A DNA stretch of 64,000 nt from JAFLCL01 sp039809495 (GTDB taxonomy: Bacteria; Myxococcota_A; Polyangia; Polyangiales; Sandaracinaceae), in assembly GCA_039809495.1 (NCBI GenBank), contig JBDHVC010000016.1, positions 1 through 64,000 of the forward strand. The letters are read 5' to 3'. The notes below the pieces were generated by a model that saw only the letters and a program-made list of their open reading frames with translations, made no database searches and was not told the DNA's origin. Below, in pieces: positions 1 through 8,651 of the stretch. The position numbers were made by a program, and so were the translations under genes. The number at the start of each line of letters is the position of its first letter. The stretch's first letter is position 1.

Positions 1-579
1 GACGCCGCCTCGCGCCCCGCCGTCGCCGTCGCCGCCGCGGCCGACGCCGGCTACTGCACGCCGGAGCTCCGCACCATCCTGCGCCGCGTCCTCACGAGCT
101 GCGGCCTCATCGGCGCGAGCGGCCGGGGCTGCCAGCCCCTCGAGGCGCGCAGCGTCGCGACGATGAGCGGCGACGACTTCAACGCGCTCTTCCTCCCGAT
201 GCGCGCGCGCGGCGGCATCGTGCAATTCGATCGCGACGGCGCGACGCTCGATCCGGACGACCTCGCCCTCGTCGATCGCGTCTTCTCCGATCGGCGAGGC
301 GCGAGCTACTTCTTCGTCGTCTCGCGCGCCTCGCCCGAGGGGCAGGTCGCGCACAACCGCGAGCTCTCGCGGGCGCGCGCCGAGGCGGTGATGGCGCACC
401 TGCGCGACGCCTTCCACGACCCGGAGCTCGATCGCCAGGTCGGTCTCCTCTGGCTCGGCGAGGAATTCGCGCAGCTCGATCCGAGCTTCTGCGCGTGGAA
501 CCGCTCGGGCGACGAGCGCTGCGACGCGACGGCGCTGAACCGCTCGGCCTTCGTCGCCTGGATCGATTGCAGGCTCTGA
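1..579 (+). CDS. OmpA-like C-terminal domain protein, 5' end outside window
   Basis: Frame 1 is open from the first base to the TGA at 577-579, so this is the C-terminal 192 residues of a longer gene. A low-complexity Ala/Val run at the start looks like a linker. The later part has features of the peptidoglycan-binding OmpA/MotB fold: a NRELSRARAEAV helix (in OmpA domains this is N-x-x-L-S-x-x-R-A-x-x-V) and an LNRSAFVAWI end resembling the final NRRVEI-type strand. Five or more cysteines (CTPEL, TSCGL, GCQP, SFCAW, RCDA, DCRL) suggest a secreted, disulfide-bonded protein. A TlpA-like thioredoxin gene follows after 23 bp. The domain is divergent, so the OmpA call is moderate; the function is unknown. 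Confidence 0.6.
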   Translation, partial: DAASRPAVAVAAAADAGYCTPELRTILRRVLTSCGLIGASGRGCQPLEARSVATMSGDDFNALFLPMRARGGIVQFDRDGATLDPDDLALVDRVFSDRRGASYFFVVSRASPEGQVAHNRELSRARAEAVMAHLRDAFHDPELDRQVGLLWLGEEFAQLDPSFCAWNRSGDERCDATALNRSAFVAWIDCRL

Positions 580-602
580 GCCGAGCGCGCGGGAGGTCGA
601 GG

Positions 603-1223
603 ATGACGATCGGGAGCCGAGGACGTTCGAGAGGGCCCGCCGCGCTGGCCGCGCTGGCCGCGCTCTCGTCGCTCGTCGCCGCCCAAGGCTGCGGCGAGGG
701 CGGGGCGCCGACGCCCGAGCCGCCGGCGCGCTTCGAGGCGGTCCAGGCGCGGCCCGAGGAGCCTGGGCGACGCTTCTGCGACGTGCTCGAGCCCGCGGGC
801 GAGGGGCCGCTCGTCACGCTCCCGGCGCTCGAGGGGCCGCCCGCGCCGAGCGAGGGTCCGCGCTGGATCAACGTGTGGGCGAGCTGGTGCGCGCCGTGCG
901 TCGAGGAGCTCTCGCTCGTCCGACGCCTCGAGGCGCGGCTCGCCGAGGCGGGCTCCCCCGTGCGCGTCGACTTCGTCTCGGTCGACGCCGATCCGGCGGC
1001 GCTCGCGCGCTTTCGCGAGGCGCACCCGGACGCGCCCGTCGGCGCCCGCCTCGCGGATCCGGCGGCGCTCCCGGCGCTCGTCGCCGCGCTCCACCTCGAC
1101 CCCGGCGCGACGATCCCGATCCACGCCTTCGTCGACGCGGGCGGGAGGCTGCGCTGCGCGCGGAGCGGCAGCATCGGGGAGGGCGACTGGGAGACGATCC
1201 GCGCGCTCGCCGCGGCGCCCTGA
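603..1223 (+). CDS. TlpA/ResA-like thioredoxin-fold protein, exported
   Basis: A 206-residue protein with a hydrophobic N-terminus ending in AAQGC, which may be a lipobox or simply a cleavable signal. The thioredoxin-type active site is NVWASWCAPCVEEL, with both cysteines of the CxxC present, placing it in the periplasmic TlpA/ResA/DsbE family that moves electrons to or from extracytoplasmic thiols. The cis-Pro region is TIPIHAFVDAGG, close to the usual T-x-P-x-x-F-x-D-x-x-G. The start at 603 is chosen because GGAGG lies at 592-596, six bases upstream. The cysteine-rich gene 23 bp upstream is a plausible client or partner; that link is inference from position only. Confidence 0.85.
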   Translation: MTIGSRGRSRGPAALAALAALSSLVAAQGCGEGGAPTPEPPARFEAVQARPEEPGRRFCDVLEPAGEGPLVTLPALEGPPAPSEGPRWINVWASWCAPCVEELSLVRRLEARLAEAGSPVRVDFVSVDADPAALARFREAHPDAPVGARLADPAALPALVAALHLDPGATIPIHAFVDAGGRLRCARSGSIGEGDWETIRALAAAP

Positions 1224-1254
1224 ACCTCGCGCGGGCCCGCGATATCCTCGCTCC

Positions 1255-2184
1255 GTGGCTCGACGCAGCGTCCGCTCGATCTCGATCCCCATCACGTTCG
1301 GCGCGATCACCGTGCCGCTCGCCGCCGCGCTCACGGTCGGCTGGGCGCTCTTCCTCATGGCCCGCATCTCCGAGAGCGGCGAGGTCGCGGCCAACGTCTG
1401 GCTCCTCGTCCTCGGGATCCTCGCGTTCGTCGTGATCATGGCCGTGCTCGTGATGTTCACGATCTTCCTCGCCCGCGAGATCCTCGAGGTGCGCCGGCAA
1501 GACAGCTTCATCGACTCGGTCACGCACGAGCTGAGGAGCCCGCTCGCCTCGCTCAAGCTCTGCCTCCAGACGCTCGAGCGCGAGGGCCTGAGCGACGAGA
1601 AGCGCGCGGAGCTGCGCGCGATGATGGACGAGGACGTCGATCGGCTCAGCTCCTTCATCGAGGAGGTGCTCCAGGCCAACCGCCTCGCGCACGGCGAGAT
1701 CGGCGTCGAGCTCGAGGAGGTGAGGCTCCTCGAGCTGACCTCGCGGATCGCGCGCAGCGTGGCGATCCGTCACCGGATCGACCGCGCGAAGATCGAGCTC
1801 CAGATCCCGCCGGAGCTCGTCGTCCGCACCGATGGCGCCTCGCTCGAGATCGTGCTCCGCAACCTCGTCGACAACGCGGTGAAGTACTCGGGCGAGGAGC
1901 TCACGGTGCGCGTCGAGGCCCTCGCGGAGGAGCGCTCGGGCGACGTCCTCGTCCGCGTCGAGGATCGGGGGATCGGCATCGAGCGCGCGGACCTCGATCG
2001 CGTCTTTCAGCGCTTCTACCGCGTCGGGAGCGAGGCGGTGCGCAAGCGCAAGGGGACGGGGCTCGGCCTCTTCGTCGTCTCGTCGCTGGTCAAGAACCTC
2101 GGCGGCGACGTCCAGGCGAGCTCGGGCGGCGAGGGGCGGGGCGCGATCTTCACGGTGCGCCTCCCTTCGCGGCGCGAGCGCTGA
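1255..2184 (+). CDS. Membrane sensor histidine kinase
   Basis: A 309-residue kinase. Two hydrophobic segments (about residues 12-35 and 48-72) enclose only a short loop, so there is no real periplasmic sensor domain. The HisKA H-box is VTHELRSPLASL with phospho-acceptor His91. The catalytic domain has an N-box (RNLVDNAVKYS), a G1 box (VEDRGIGIE), an F-box (FQRFYRVG) and a G2 box (KGTGLGLFVV), all apparently intact. No response regulator is adjacent, so it is an orphan kinase. The start is GTG at 1255; a TATCCT hexamer at 1243-1248 sits six bases before it, with CTGAAC 17 bp further upstream, a layout that suggests a leaderless mRNA. Confidence 0.9.
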   Translation: MARRSVRSISIPITFGAITVPLAAALTVGWALFLMARISESGEVAANVWLLVLGILAFVVIMAVLVMFTIFLAREILEVRRQDSFIDSVTHELRSPLASLKLCLQTLEREGLSDEKRAELRAMMDEDVDRLSSFIEEVLQANRLAHGEIGVELEEVRLLELTSRIARSVAIRHRIDRAKIELQIPPELVVRTDGASLEIVLRNLVDNAVKYSGEELTVRVEALAEERSGDVLVRVEDRGIGIERADLDRVFQRFYRVGSEAVRKRKGTGLGLFVVSSLVKNLGGDVQASSGGEGRGAIFTVRLPSRRER

Positions 2185-2272
2185 GCGAGGAGTCGGCGCG
2201 GGCCTTGCGCGCTCGACCTCGACTCGGGAGAGTGGGGCGCGAGCCCCCAGACCACCTCCGAGAGGACACGCC

Positions 2273-2758
2273 ATGCCCAGCTTCGACGTCGTCTCCAAGC
2301 TCGACCGCCAAGAGGTCACGAACGCCGTGAACCAAGCCCAGAAGGAGGTCCAGACGCGCTACGACTTCCGCGACACCGACACCAGCATCGAGCTGACCGA
2401 GGAGGGCATCGTCCTGCGCTCGAACGGCGAGGGTCGGCTCGAGGCCGCGTACGGCGTCCTCCAAGAGAAGATCGTCCGGCGCAAGGTCGCGCTCGAGGCG
2501 CTCGACGCGCAGAAGGCGCAGCCCGCCGGCGGCAAGACGTGGCGCCAGCTCGTCAAGCTCAAGGAGGGGGTCGATCAAGAGAAGGCCAAGGCGATCGTCA
2601 AGGCCATCAAGGACTCGAAGATCAAGGTCCAGGCCTCGATCCAGGGCGATCTCGTCCGCGTCACGGGCAAGAAGCGGGACGAGCTCCAGGAGACGATCGC
2701 GCTCCTTCGCGAGCAGCGCCTCGAGCTCCCCCTCCAATTCGTGAATTTCCGCGACTGA
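2273..2758 (+). CDS. yajQ: YajQ family nucleotide-binding protein (UPF0234)
   Basis: A 161-residue protein matching YajQ over its whole length: the N-terminus MPSFDVVSKLDRQEV, then NAVNQA, the RYDFR motif and the C-terminal PLQFVNFRD are hallmarks of the family. YajQ proteins are cytoplasmic, have two RNP-like folds and bind nucleotides; in Xanthomonas and Pseudomonas members bind cyclic di-GMP. The start follows AGAGGA at 2261-2266 by six bases, so this mRNA has a true leader, unlike many genes in the window. It stands alone between a kinase and speA. Confidence 0.95.
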   Translation: MPSFDVVSKLDRQEVTNAVNQAQKEVQTRYDFRDTDTSIELTEEGIVLRSNGEGRLEAAYGVLQEKIVRRKVALEALDAQKAQPAGGKTWRQLVKLKEGVDQEKAKAIVKAIKDSKIKVQASIQGDLVRVTGKKRDELQETIALLREQRLELPLQFVNFRD

Positions 2759-2904
2759 CGCCCGCCGCGCCGCCCACGCGCGCCCTGCGCGGGCGCTCGC
2801 GCGCCGTCTCCGCGTCGCACCGCGTCGTCTCCGCTGGCAACTTCCGACGCTCGATCCCATCATCGGCGCCCACCACGACGGGGCGCCACGGCCCGAGGAG
2901 CGAG

Positions 2905-4824
2905 ATGGACGACGAGCACGAAGATCGATGGACCCACAAGAAGAGCACGGACCTCTATCAGATCCGCGGCTGGGGCCATCCCTACTTCACCATCAACGCG
3001 CTCGGGCACGTCGAGGTCGTCCCCGATCCGGAGCGGCCCGATCACGGCATCGACCTCTTCGAGCTGGTGAACGACCTCGACGCGCGCGGCCTCGAGCTGC
3101 CCCTGCTCCTGCGCTTCTCGGACATCCTGAAGGACCGCATCAAGCGCGTGAACGAGTGCTTCCAGCGCGCCATCGCGGAGTACGACTACAAGGGGAGCTA
3201 CCGCGGCGTCTTCCCGACGAAGGTCAACCAGCAGAAGCACTTCATCGAGGAGGTCGTCGAGTTCGGCGCGCCCTGGCGCGTCGGCCTCGAGGCGGGCAGC
3301 AAGCCCGAGCTGCTCATCGCGCTCGCCGCCGAGCAGGAGCCGGGCGGCCTCGTGATCTGCAACGGCTACAAGGACCAGAAGTACATCGAGACGGCGCTGC
3401 TCGCGCAGCGCTTCGACAAGACGGTCATCGTCGTGCTCGAGCGCATCGAGGAGCTCGAGTTCACGCTCCGCGCGTTCAAGAAGACGGGGATCCGCCCCTC
3501 GATCGGCGTGCGCGCGAAGCTCGGCGCGAAGGCCGTCGGGCGCTGGGCCGACTCCGTCGGCGATCGCGCGAAATTCGGCCTCACCGCGAGCGAGATCGTC
3601 GAGGTCGTCGATCGCCTCGCCGAGCACGAGATGCTCGACTGCCTCCAGCTCCTGCACTACCACGCCGGCAGCCAGCTCAGCTCGATCATCAGCGTGAAGA
3701 ACGCGATCCGCGAGGCGGCCAACATCTACGTCGAGCTCGCGAAGATGGGCGCGAACGTGCGCTTCCTCGACGTGGGCGGCGGGCTCGCCGTCGACTACGA
3801 CGGATCGAAGTCCGACTTCCACGCGTCGAAGAACTACAACGTGCAGGAGTACGCCTACGACATCGTCGCGGCGGTCTCCGAGGCGTGCACCAAGGCGGAG
3901 CTCGCCCACCCGACGATCGTCTCGGAGAGCGGCCGCGCGGTCGCGGCGCACCCCTCGGTCCTCGTCTTCGAGATCGTCGGCAAGAACGAGGTCCGCTTCG
4001 GGACGCCGCACGATCCCGGGCCCGAGGCGCACAAGGTCCTCCGGCAGCTCTACGAGACGTACCAGGGCATCCAGCCGAAGAACCTGCAGGAGGCCTACCA
4101 CGACGCCGCGCAGAACAAGGAGGAGGCCGAGTCGCTCTTCAAGTTCGGCTACCTCTCGCTCCGCGATCGAGCGCGCGCGGAGAAGCTCTACTGGGCCTGC
4201 TGCGAGCGCATCCTCGAGGCCTCGAGGAAGCTCAAGCGCGTCCCCGACGAGGTGATCAGCCTCGAGCGGAGCATGGCGGCGATCTACTACGGGAATTTCA
4301 GCGTCTTTCAGAGCATCCCGGACAGCTGGGCCATCGATCAGCTCTTCCCGATCATGCCGATCCACCGGCTCGACGAGGAGCCGACGGTCCGCGCGACGCT
4401 CGCGGACCTCACCTGCGACTCCGACGGAAAGATCGATCACTTCATCGACATCGAGGACGTGAAGCACGTCCTGCCGGTCCACGCCTTCTCGGACGATCAG
4501 CGCTACTTCATGGCGATCTTCCTGAACGGCGCCTACCAGGAGATCCTGGGCGATCTGCACAACCTCTTCGGCGACACGAACGCCGTCCACGTGCGGCTCG
4601 ACGGCGAGGGCGGCTACGAGCTCGGGCACTTCGTGAAGGGCGACGAGATCCGGGAGGTGCTCGCCTACGTCGAGTACGAGCCGGGCGCGATGGTCGAGCG
4701 GGTGCGCAGGCAGGCCGAGCGCGCGCGCCGCCAAGGGCTCATCACGCTCGATCAGGTCAAGCTCCTCATGAAACACTACGAGGAGTCGCTCGGCAGCTAC
4801 ACGTACCTCACGGCGGACGAGTGA
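2905..4824 (+). CDS. speA: Biosynthetic arginine decarboxylase
   Basis: A 639-residue PLP enzyme of fold type III that converts arginine to agmatine for polyamine synthesis. The N-terminus (Y-x-I-x-x-WG-x-x-YF-x-I-N) and length fit the SpeA family. The PLP lysine lies in FPTKVNQQKH; glycine-rich phosphate contacts are in DVGGGLAVDY. The C-terminal FVKGDEIREVL and SYTYL segments are also typical. The reading frame is open further upstream, but ATG 2905 is chosen because GAGGAG at 2895-2900 precedes it and the family homology begins there. The gene ends 30 bp before a tRNA-Ser. No speB agmatinase or aguA is in the window. Confidence 0.95.
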   Translation: MDDEHEDRWTHKKSTDLYQIRGWGHPYFTINALGHVEVVPDPERPDHGIDLFELVNDLDARGLELPLLLRFSDILKDRIKRVNECFQRAIAEYDYKGSYRGVFPTKVNQQKHFIEEVVEFGAPWRVGLEAGSKPELLIALAAEQEPGGLVICNGYKDQKYIETALLAQRFDKTVIVVLERIEELEFTLRAFKKTGIRPSIGVRAKLGAKAVGRWADSVGDRAKFGLTASEIVEVVDRLAEHEMLDCLQLLHYHAGSQLSSIISVKNAIREAANIYVELAKMGANVRFLDVGGGLAVDYDGSKSDFHASKNYNVQEYAYDIVAAVSEACTKAELAHPTIVSESGRAVAAHPSVLVFEIVGKNEVRFGTPHDPGPEAHKVLRQLYETYQGIQPKNLQEAYHDAAQNKEEAESLFKFGYLSLRDRARAEKLYWACCERILEASRKLKRVPDEVISLERSMAAIYYGNFSVFQSIPDSWAIDQLFPIMPIHRLDEEPTVRATLADLTCDSDGKIDHFIDIEDVKHVLPVHAFSDDQRYFMAIFLNGAYQEILGDLHNLFGDTNAVHVRLDGEGGYELGHFVKGDEIREVLAYVEYEPGAMVERVRRQAERARRQGLITLDQVKLLMKHYEESLGSYTYLTADE

Positions 4825-4854
4825 GCCGCGCGGCGCCGAGCGAGCGATGGTCCT

Positions 4855-4939
4855 GGAGGGATGGCCGAGCGGTCTAAGGCACCGGTTTTGAAAACCGGCG
4901 TGGGGCAACCCACCGTGGGTTCGAATCCCACTCCCTCCG
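4855..4939 (+). tRNA. tRNA-Ser (anticodon UGA)
   Basis: The acceptor arm pairs GGAGGGA (4855-4861) with TCCCTCC (4932-4938), followed by a G discriminator at 4939, as in serine tRNAs. The anticodon stem pairs 4882-4886 with 4894-4898; the loop is TTTGAAA with anticodon TGA at 4889-4891. A long variable arm and a GGTTCGAATCC T-arm follow, fitting a class II tRNA. The CCA end is not encoded (the DNA continues GCT). It lies 30 bp after speA and directly abuts the trmO reading frame, so the three are probably on one transcript. Confidence 0.97.
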
Positions 4940-5793
4940 CTTCTCCTGCCCCGGCGGACGAGCCGGCTTCGCGCTCGCCGCTCGGCTTCGACGCGACGCT
5001 CGCGCTCCGGCCGATCGGCTTCGCGAGGAGCCCCTTCGTCGAGCTCGCGGAGACGCCGCGCCAGCCGCGCGCCGCGCTCGGCGCGGCGGGGCGCGTCGTG
5101 CTCCGACCGGGGCTCGAGGACGCGGCCGAGGACCTCGCGGGCTGGGACTACGTCTGGCTCCTCTTCTGGTTCCACCGCGCGTCTCCGAGCGCGAAGACGA
5201 AGGTGCTCCCGCCTCGGAGCGAGCGGAAGCGGGGCGTCTTCTCGACGCGGGCGCCCCACCGGCCGAACCCGATCGGGCTCTCGGTCGTGCGCCTCGTCTC
5301 CGTCGCCGGCCTCGTGCTCGAGGTGGAGGACCTCGACCTCGTCGACGGGACGCCGATCCTCGACGTGAAGCCCTACGTCCCGTGGACGGACGCGATCCCC
5401 TCGGCGCGCACGGGCTGGCTCGAGCCGCCCGAGGGGCACAAGCCCGGCGGCGCGCGCCCCGCCGATCCGCGCCCGACCTGGCGCGTCCGCTTCGATCCGC
5501 CCGCCGAGCGGGCGCTCGCCTGGCTCGCCTCGCGCGGCCTCGAGCTCGACCTCGCCCACCGCCTCGAGGCCGCTCTCGCGCTCGGGCCGCAGCCGCACGC
5601 CTACCGCCGCATCAAGCGCGATCGGCGCGGCCTGCGCATCGCGGTGAAGGACTGGTACGCGCGCTTCGAGGTGCGGGCGGACGCCGAGCACGGCGAGCTC
5701 ATCGTCGTCACCGCGATCGAGAGCGCGCGCCGCGAGGAGGAGCGCGACGCGCTCCACCAGGCGTTCGCCGAGGCGTTCACGCAACGCCGCTAG
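4861..5793 (+). CDS. trmO: TrmO/TsaA-type tRNA methyltransferase; start codon unresolved, frame enters tRNA-Ser
   Basis: The conserved part begins near 5010 with RPIGFARSPF and continues through RKRGVFSTRAPHRPNPIGLS, DLVDGTPILDVKPYVPW and an AYRRIKRD motif, which are signatures of TrmO (N6-methylation of t6A37 in tRNA-Thr using S-adenosylmethionine). E. coli TrmO has only about seven residues before the equivalent motif. Here the frame contains no ATG, GTG or TTG between the tRNA 3' end (4939) and that motif. In-frame candidates lie inside the tRNA: ATG 4861, TTG 4888, GTG 4900 and GTG 4915. The coordinates give the longest possibility; residues encoded by the tRNA may not exist in the real protein. 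Otherwise the start is a non-canonical codon after 4939. Confidence 0.8.
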   Translation: MAERSKAPVLKTGVGQPTVGSNPTPSASPAPADEPASRSPLGFDATLALRPIGFARSPFVELAETPRQPRAALGAAGRVVLRPGLEDAAEDLAGWDYVWLLFWFHRASPSAKTKVLPPRSERKRGVFSTRAPHRPNPIGLSVVRLVSVAGLVLEVEDLDLVDGTPILDVKPYVPWTDAIPSARTGWLEPPEGHKPGGARPADPRPTWRVRFDPPAERALAWLASRGLELDLAHRLEAALALGPQPHAYRRIKRDRRGLRIAVKDWYARFEVRADAEHGELIVVTAIESARREEERDALHQAFAEAFTQRR

Positions 5794-5841
5794 CTCGCGC
5801 CGGTGGTCGAGCCGCTCTCGCTTTCGTGGTACCCGTCCGGC

Positions 5842-7515
5842 ATGCGGTATCGACGCGACGCGCTGCGCTGGAACGGGTGGGGCTTCCTCGACGAGGGCTT
5901 CGAGACGAAGGGCCGCGACGCCGCCGTGTGGGCCTACGTCGCCGAGGCGCTCGGCGTCCCGCGCCTCCCCTCGACGCCCGCGCCGAGCCTCGAGGAGACG
6001 CGCCTCCCGGCCTCCCGCCTCACCGCCGAGCTGCGCGAGGCGCTCGTCGCCGCGCTCGCGCAGGAGCGCGTGCTCGAGACGCCGCGCGAGCGCGCGTTCC
6101 ACGCCCACGGGCGGAGCTACCATGACCTCCTGCGCCTCCGGAGCGGCGCCCTCGAGCACGCGCCCGACGTCGTCGTCTACCCGGAGACGGAGGAGGAGGT
6201 CTCGCGCGTGCTCGCGCTCGCGGAGGCGCACCGCTTCGCGGTGATCCCCTTCGGCGGCGGCTCGAGCGTCGTCGGCGGCGTCGACGCCGTGTCCGGCCCA
6301 GGCCACGCGGGCGTCGTCACGCTCGACACCACGCGGCTCGCGCGCGTCCTCGACGTCGACGGCATCTCGCGGACGGCCACGATCGAGGCGGGCATCTACG
6401 GCCCCGCGCTCGAGGAGGAGCTCGGCCGTCGCGGCTTCGTCCTCGGCCACTTCCCGCAGAGCTTCGAGCACTCGACCCTCGGCGGCTGGATCGCGGCGCG
6501 CGGCGCGGGCCAGCTCTCGAACCGCTACGGGCGCGCCGACTCGATGCTCGTCGCCGCCACGCTCGCCACGCCGCGCGGGCTCTTCGCGACGCGCGCCTTC
6601 CCGGCGTCCGCGGCGGGGCCCGACCTGAACCAGCTCGTCGCGGGCTCGGAGGGCACCCTCGGCGTGATCACGAAGGCCACGATGCGCGTCCGCCCGCGGC
6701 CCGCCGAGCGCGCGATCTTCGCGTTCCTCTTCAAGCGCTTCGAGGACGGAGTGAGCGCCGTGCGCGCGCTCGCGCAGGCGGAGCTCGGCGCGGCGATGAT
6801 GCGCCTCTCGGACGCCGACGAGACGCGCTTCTTCGGCGAGTTCAACCACGTCATCGATCCCTCGCGCGTGGGCTCGCTCGCCGAGCGTGCGCTCGGCCTC
6901 GTGGGCTACGACGCGAAGTGCGTGCTCATGGTCTGCGTGGAGGGCGAGGCCGACGAGGTGTCCGCAGAGGTCCGCGCGATCCGCGCGCTCGCGCGCTCGC
7001 GCGGCGGCCTCTACGTGGGTGAGGGCCCCGGCCGCGCCTGGTGGAAGCGCCGCTTCGCGATGCCCTACCTGCGCGATCCCCTGCTCGATCACGGCGTCGG
7101 CGTCGACACGCTCGAGACGGCGACCGAGTGGTCGAACCTGCCGCGGCTCTACGAGGCCGTCCGCGGCGCGATCCGCGGCGCGCTCGAGGCGGGCGGCCGG
7201 CGCGCGATCGTGATGACCCACCTCTCGCACAGCTACCTCGACGGCGCGAGCCTCTACTTCACCTTCCTCTTCCTCCGCGACGACGCGCGCCCGATCGAGC
7301 AGTGGCGGGACGTGAAGGCGGCGGCCTCGCGCGCCATCGTCGAGCACGGCGGCACCATCAGCCACCACCACGGCGTCGGCACGGATCACGCTGCCTTCCT
7401 CGAGGACGAGAAGGGCGCGCTCGGCCTCGACGTGCTCCGCGAGGCGCGACGCGCGCTCGATCCCGCCGGCACGATGAGCCCCGGCAAGCTCGTCCCCTCT
7501 CTGGGCACCCGCTGA
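5842..7515 (+). CDS. Alkyl-dihydroxyacetonephosphate synthase-like FAD oxidase (ether lipid synthesis)
   Basis: A 557-residue FAD_binding_4 protein resembling AGPS, which swaps the acyl chain of acyl-DHAP for a fatty alcohol and so makes the ether bond of plasmalogens. Diagnostic segments are the N-terminal LRWNGWGF, the FAD loop PFGGGSSVVGG (about 136-146), RRGFVLGHFPQS, SHSYLDGASLYFTF, and the histidine-rich GGTISHHHGVG found in AGPS. ATG 5842 is preferred over GTG 5803 because family similarity starts at its first residues. TACCCG at 5830-5835 ends six bases before it, a leaderless-like layout. Ether lipids are known developmental lipids in myxobacteria; the role here is inferred. Confidence 0.88.
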   Translation: MRYRRDALRWNGWGFLDEGFETKGRDAAVWAYVAEALGVPRLPSTPAPSLEETRLPASRLTAELREALVAALAQERVLETPRERAFHAHGRSYHDLLRLRSGALEHAPDVVVYPETEEEVSRVLALAEAHRFAVIPFGGGSSVVGGVDAVSGPGHAGVVTLDTTRLARVLDVDGISRTATIEAGIYGPALEEELGRRGFVLGHFPQSFEHSTLGGWIAARGAGQLSNRYGRADSMLVAATLATPRGLFATRAFPASAAGPDLNQLVAGSEGTLGVITKATMRVRPRPAERAIFAFLFKRFEDGVSAVRALAQAELGAAMMRLSDADETRFFGEFNHVIDPSRVGSLAERALGLVGYDAKCVLMVCVEGEADEVSAEVRAIRALARSRGGLYVGEGPGRAWWKRRFAMPYLRDPLLDHGVGVDTLETATEWSNLPRLYEAVRGAIRGALEAGGRRAIVMTHLSHSYLDGASLYFTFLFLRDDARPIEQWRDVKAAASRAIVEHGGTISHHHGVGTDHAAFLEDEKGALGLDVLREARRALDPAGTMSPGKLVPSLGTR

Positions 7516-7599
7516 CGCGCGGGCCGCGCGAGCGCTCGGCGAGCCCGCCCGATCGCCGCGCGAGGCCTCGCTCCCCTCGTTGTTCTGGGAGGCCGCTTC

Positions 7600-7627
7600 T
7601 TGACCGCCCCGAGGCTCGCCCTAGTAT
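7600..7627 (+). promoter_or_regulatory. Sigma-70-type promoter upstream of ribA
   Basis: TTGACC at 7600-7605 and TAGTAT at 7622-7627 are separated by 16 bp, the best match to a -35/-10 pair seen in the window. Transcription from here would give a leader of roughly 100 nt before the GTG at 7738. I checked that leader for an FMN riboswitch and saw none of its conserved pieces. Confidence 0.55.
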
Positions 7628-7737
7628 GCCTGGCTCGAACGACGCCCGGTTGCCTCCATCGAGGCGGGCGCTCGCGCGGCTCCTCGCTCGGATCCGCGTC
7701 GAGAGCGGCGAGAGAGCCCTGAGAGTGAGGCGGGTGC

Positions 7738-8565
7738 GTGACCCTCGATCCCGATGCTCCCTGCGAGGAGACCCCGAACCGCAGCTTCGCTCGGTACTCC
7801 GAGGCCCACGTCCCGACCGAGTACGGGACGTTTCGCGTCGTCTGCTACCGCGAGCTCTTGCCGCACTCGCTCGACGGCGCGGACGCGTTCAAGGAGCACC
7901 TCGCCATCGTGAAGGGTGAGCTCGCGGACGCCAGCGAGGTGCCCGTCCGCATCCACAGCGAGTGCCTGACCGGCGAGGTCCTCCACTCGCTCAAGTGCGA
8001 CTGCCGCGAGCAGCTCGACCACGCGCTCTCCTACATCGCGAACCTCGAGCGGGGCGCGGTCCTCTACCTGCGGCAGGAGGGGCGGGGCATCGGCCTCGGC
8101 AACAAGCTCCGCGCCTACTCGCTCCAGGAGCAGGGCGCCGACACCGTCGACGCGAACCGCATGCTCGGGCTCCCCGACGATCTCCGGCACTTCGACGTCG
8201 CCGCGTTCATGCTCCAGGACCTCGGCGTCCGCTCGATCGTGCTCCTCACGAACAACCCGCTGAAGCTCCGCGATCTGCGCTGCCAGCGGGTGAACGTCGT
8301 GCGCCGCGAGTCGCTCCACACGGATCCGAACCCGTTCAACGTCGGCTACCTGCGCACCAAGGGCGCGCGCATGGGGCACGATCTCATGGGCTACCCGCTC
8401 GACGAGGCCAAGGTGCCGAACGATCCGGCGCACTTCCCGAGCGCCGCGGAGATCGAGGAGGCGAGCACGCACGGCCGGCTCTCGAGCCCGGACCCGATCC
8501 TCGGCGCGCCCGAGCGCGCGAAGCGCGAGCCCACGTCGAGCGCCTCCGAGCATCCCGCGGACTAG
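7738..8565 (+). CDS. ribA: GTP cyclohydrolase II
   Basis: A 275-residue enzyme for the first step of riboflavin synthesis (GTP to the diaminopyrimidinone phosphate plus formate). The zinc site cysteines are in HSECLTGEVLHSLKCDC; the catalytic block YLRQEGRGIGLGNKLRAY and the substrate-binding LLTNNPLKLRDL are intact. It lacks a RibB (DHBP synthase) domain, so it is a stand-alone RibA. The C-terminal 60 residues after RTKGARMGHDL are a non-conserved Ser/Glu/Pro-rich tail. The start is GTG 7738, after a GAGGCGGG stretch. No other riboflavin genes are adjacent. Confidence 0.92.
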   Translation: MTLDPDAPCEETPNRSFARYSEAHVPTEYGTFRVVCYRELLPHSLDGADAFKEHLAIVKGELADASEVPVRIHSECLTGEVLHSLKCDCREQLDHALSYIANLERGAVLYLRQEGRGIGLGNKLRAYSLQEQGADTVDANRMLGLPDDLRHFDVAAFMLQDLGVRSIVLLTNNPLKLRDLRCQRVNVVRRESLHTDPNPFNVGYLRTKGARMGHDLMGYPLDEAKVPNDPAHFPSAAEIEEASTHGRLSSPDPILGAPERAKREPTSSASEHPAD

Positions 8566-8651
8566 CCGCCGCGCGCCGCGCGCCTCGTCCCTCGGCGGCC
8601 GCGCGCGCCGGTCGGGTACCCGCGCCGTCGTCGGCGGCTACACTGCGCGCG

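Noticed and set aside
2860..7389. Very long minus-strand open frame (1509 codons) antisense to speA, trmO and the AGPS-like gene
   Set aside because: It is a product of extreme G+C bias: stop codons are scarce opposite genuine genes. Its translation is Arg/Ala/Glu/Asp-rich low complexity without any domain, and it covers well-supported genes and a tRNA.
7628..7737. Possible FMN riboswitch in the ribA leader
   Set aside because: None of the conserved riboswitch stem and loop sequences could be found in the roughly 110 bases; only a promoter is supported.
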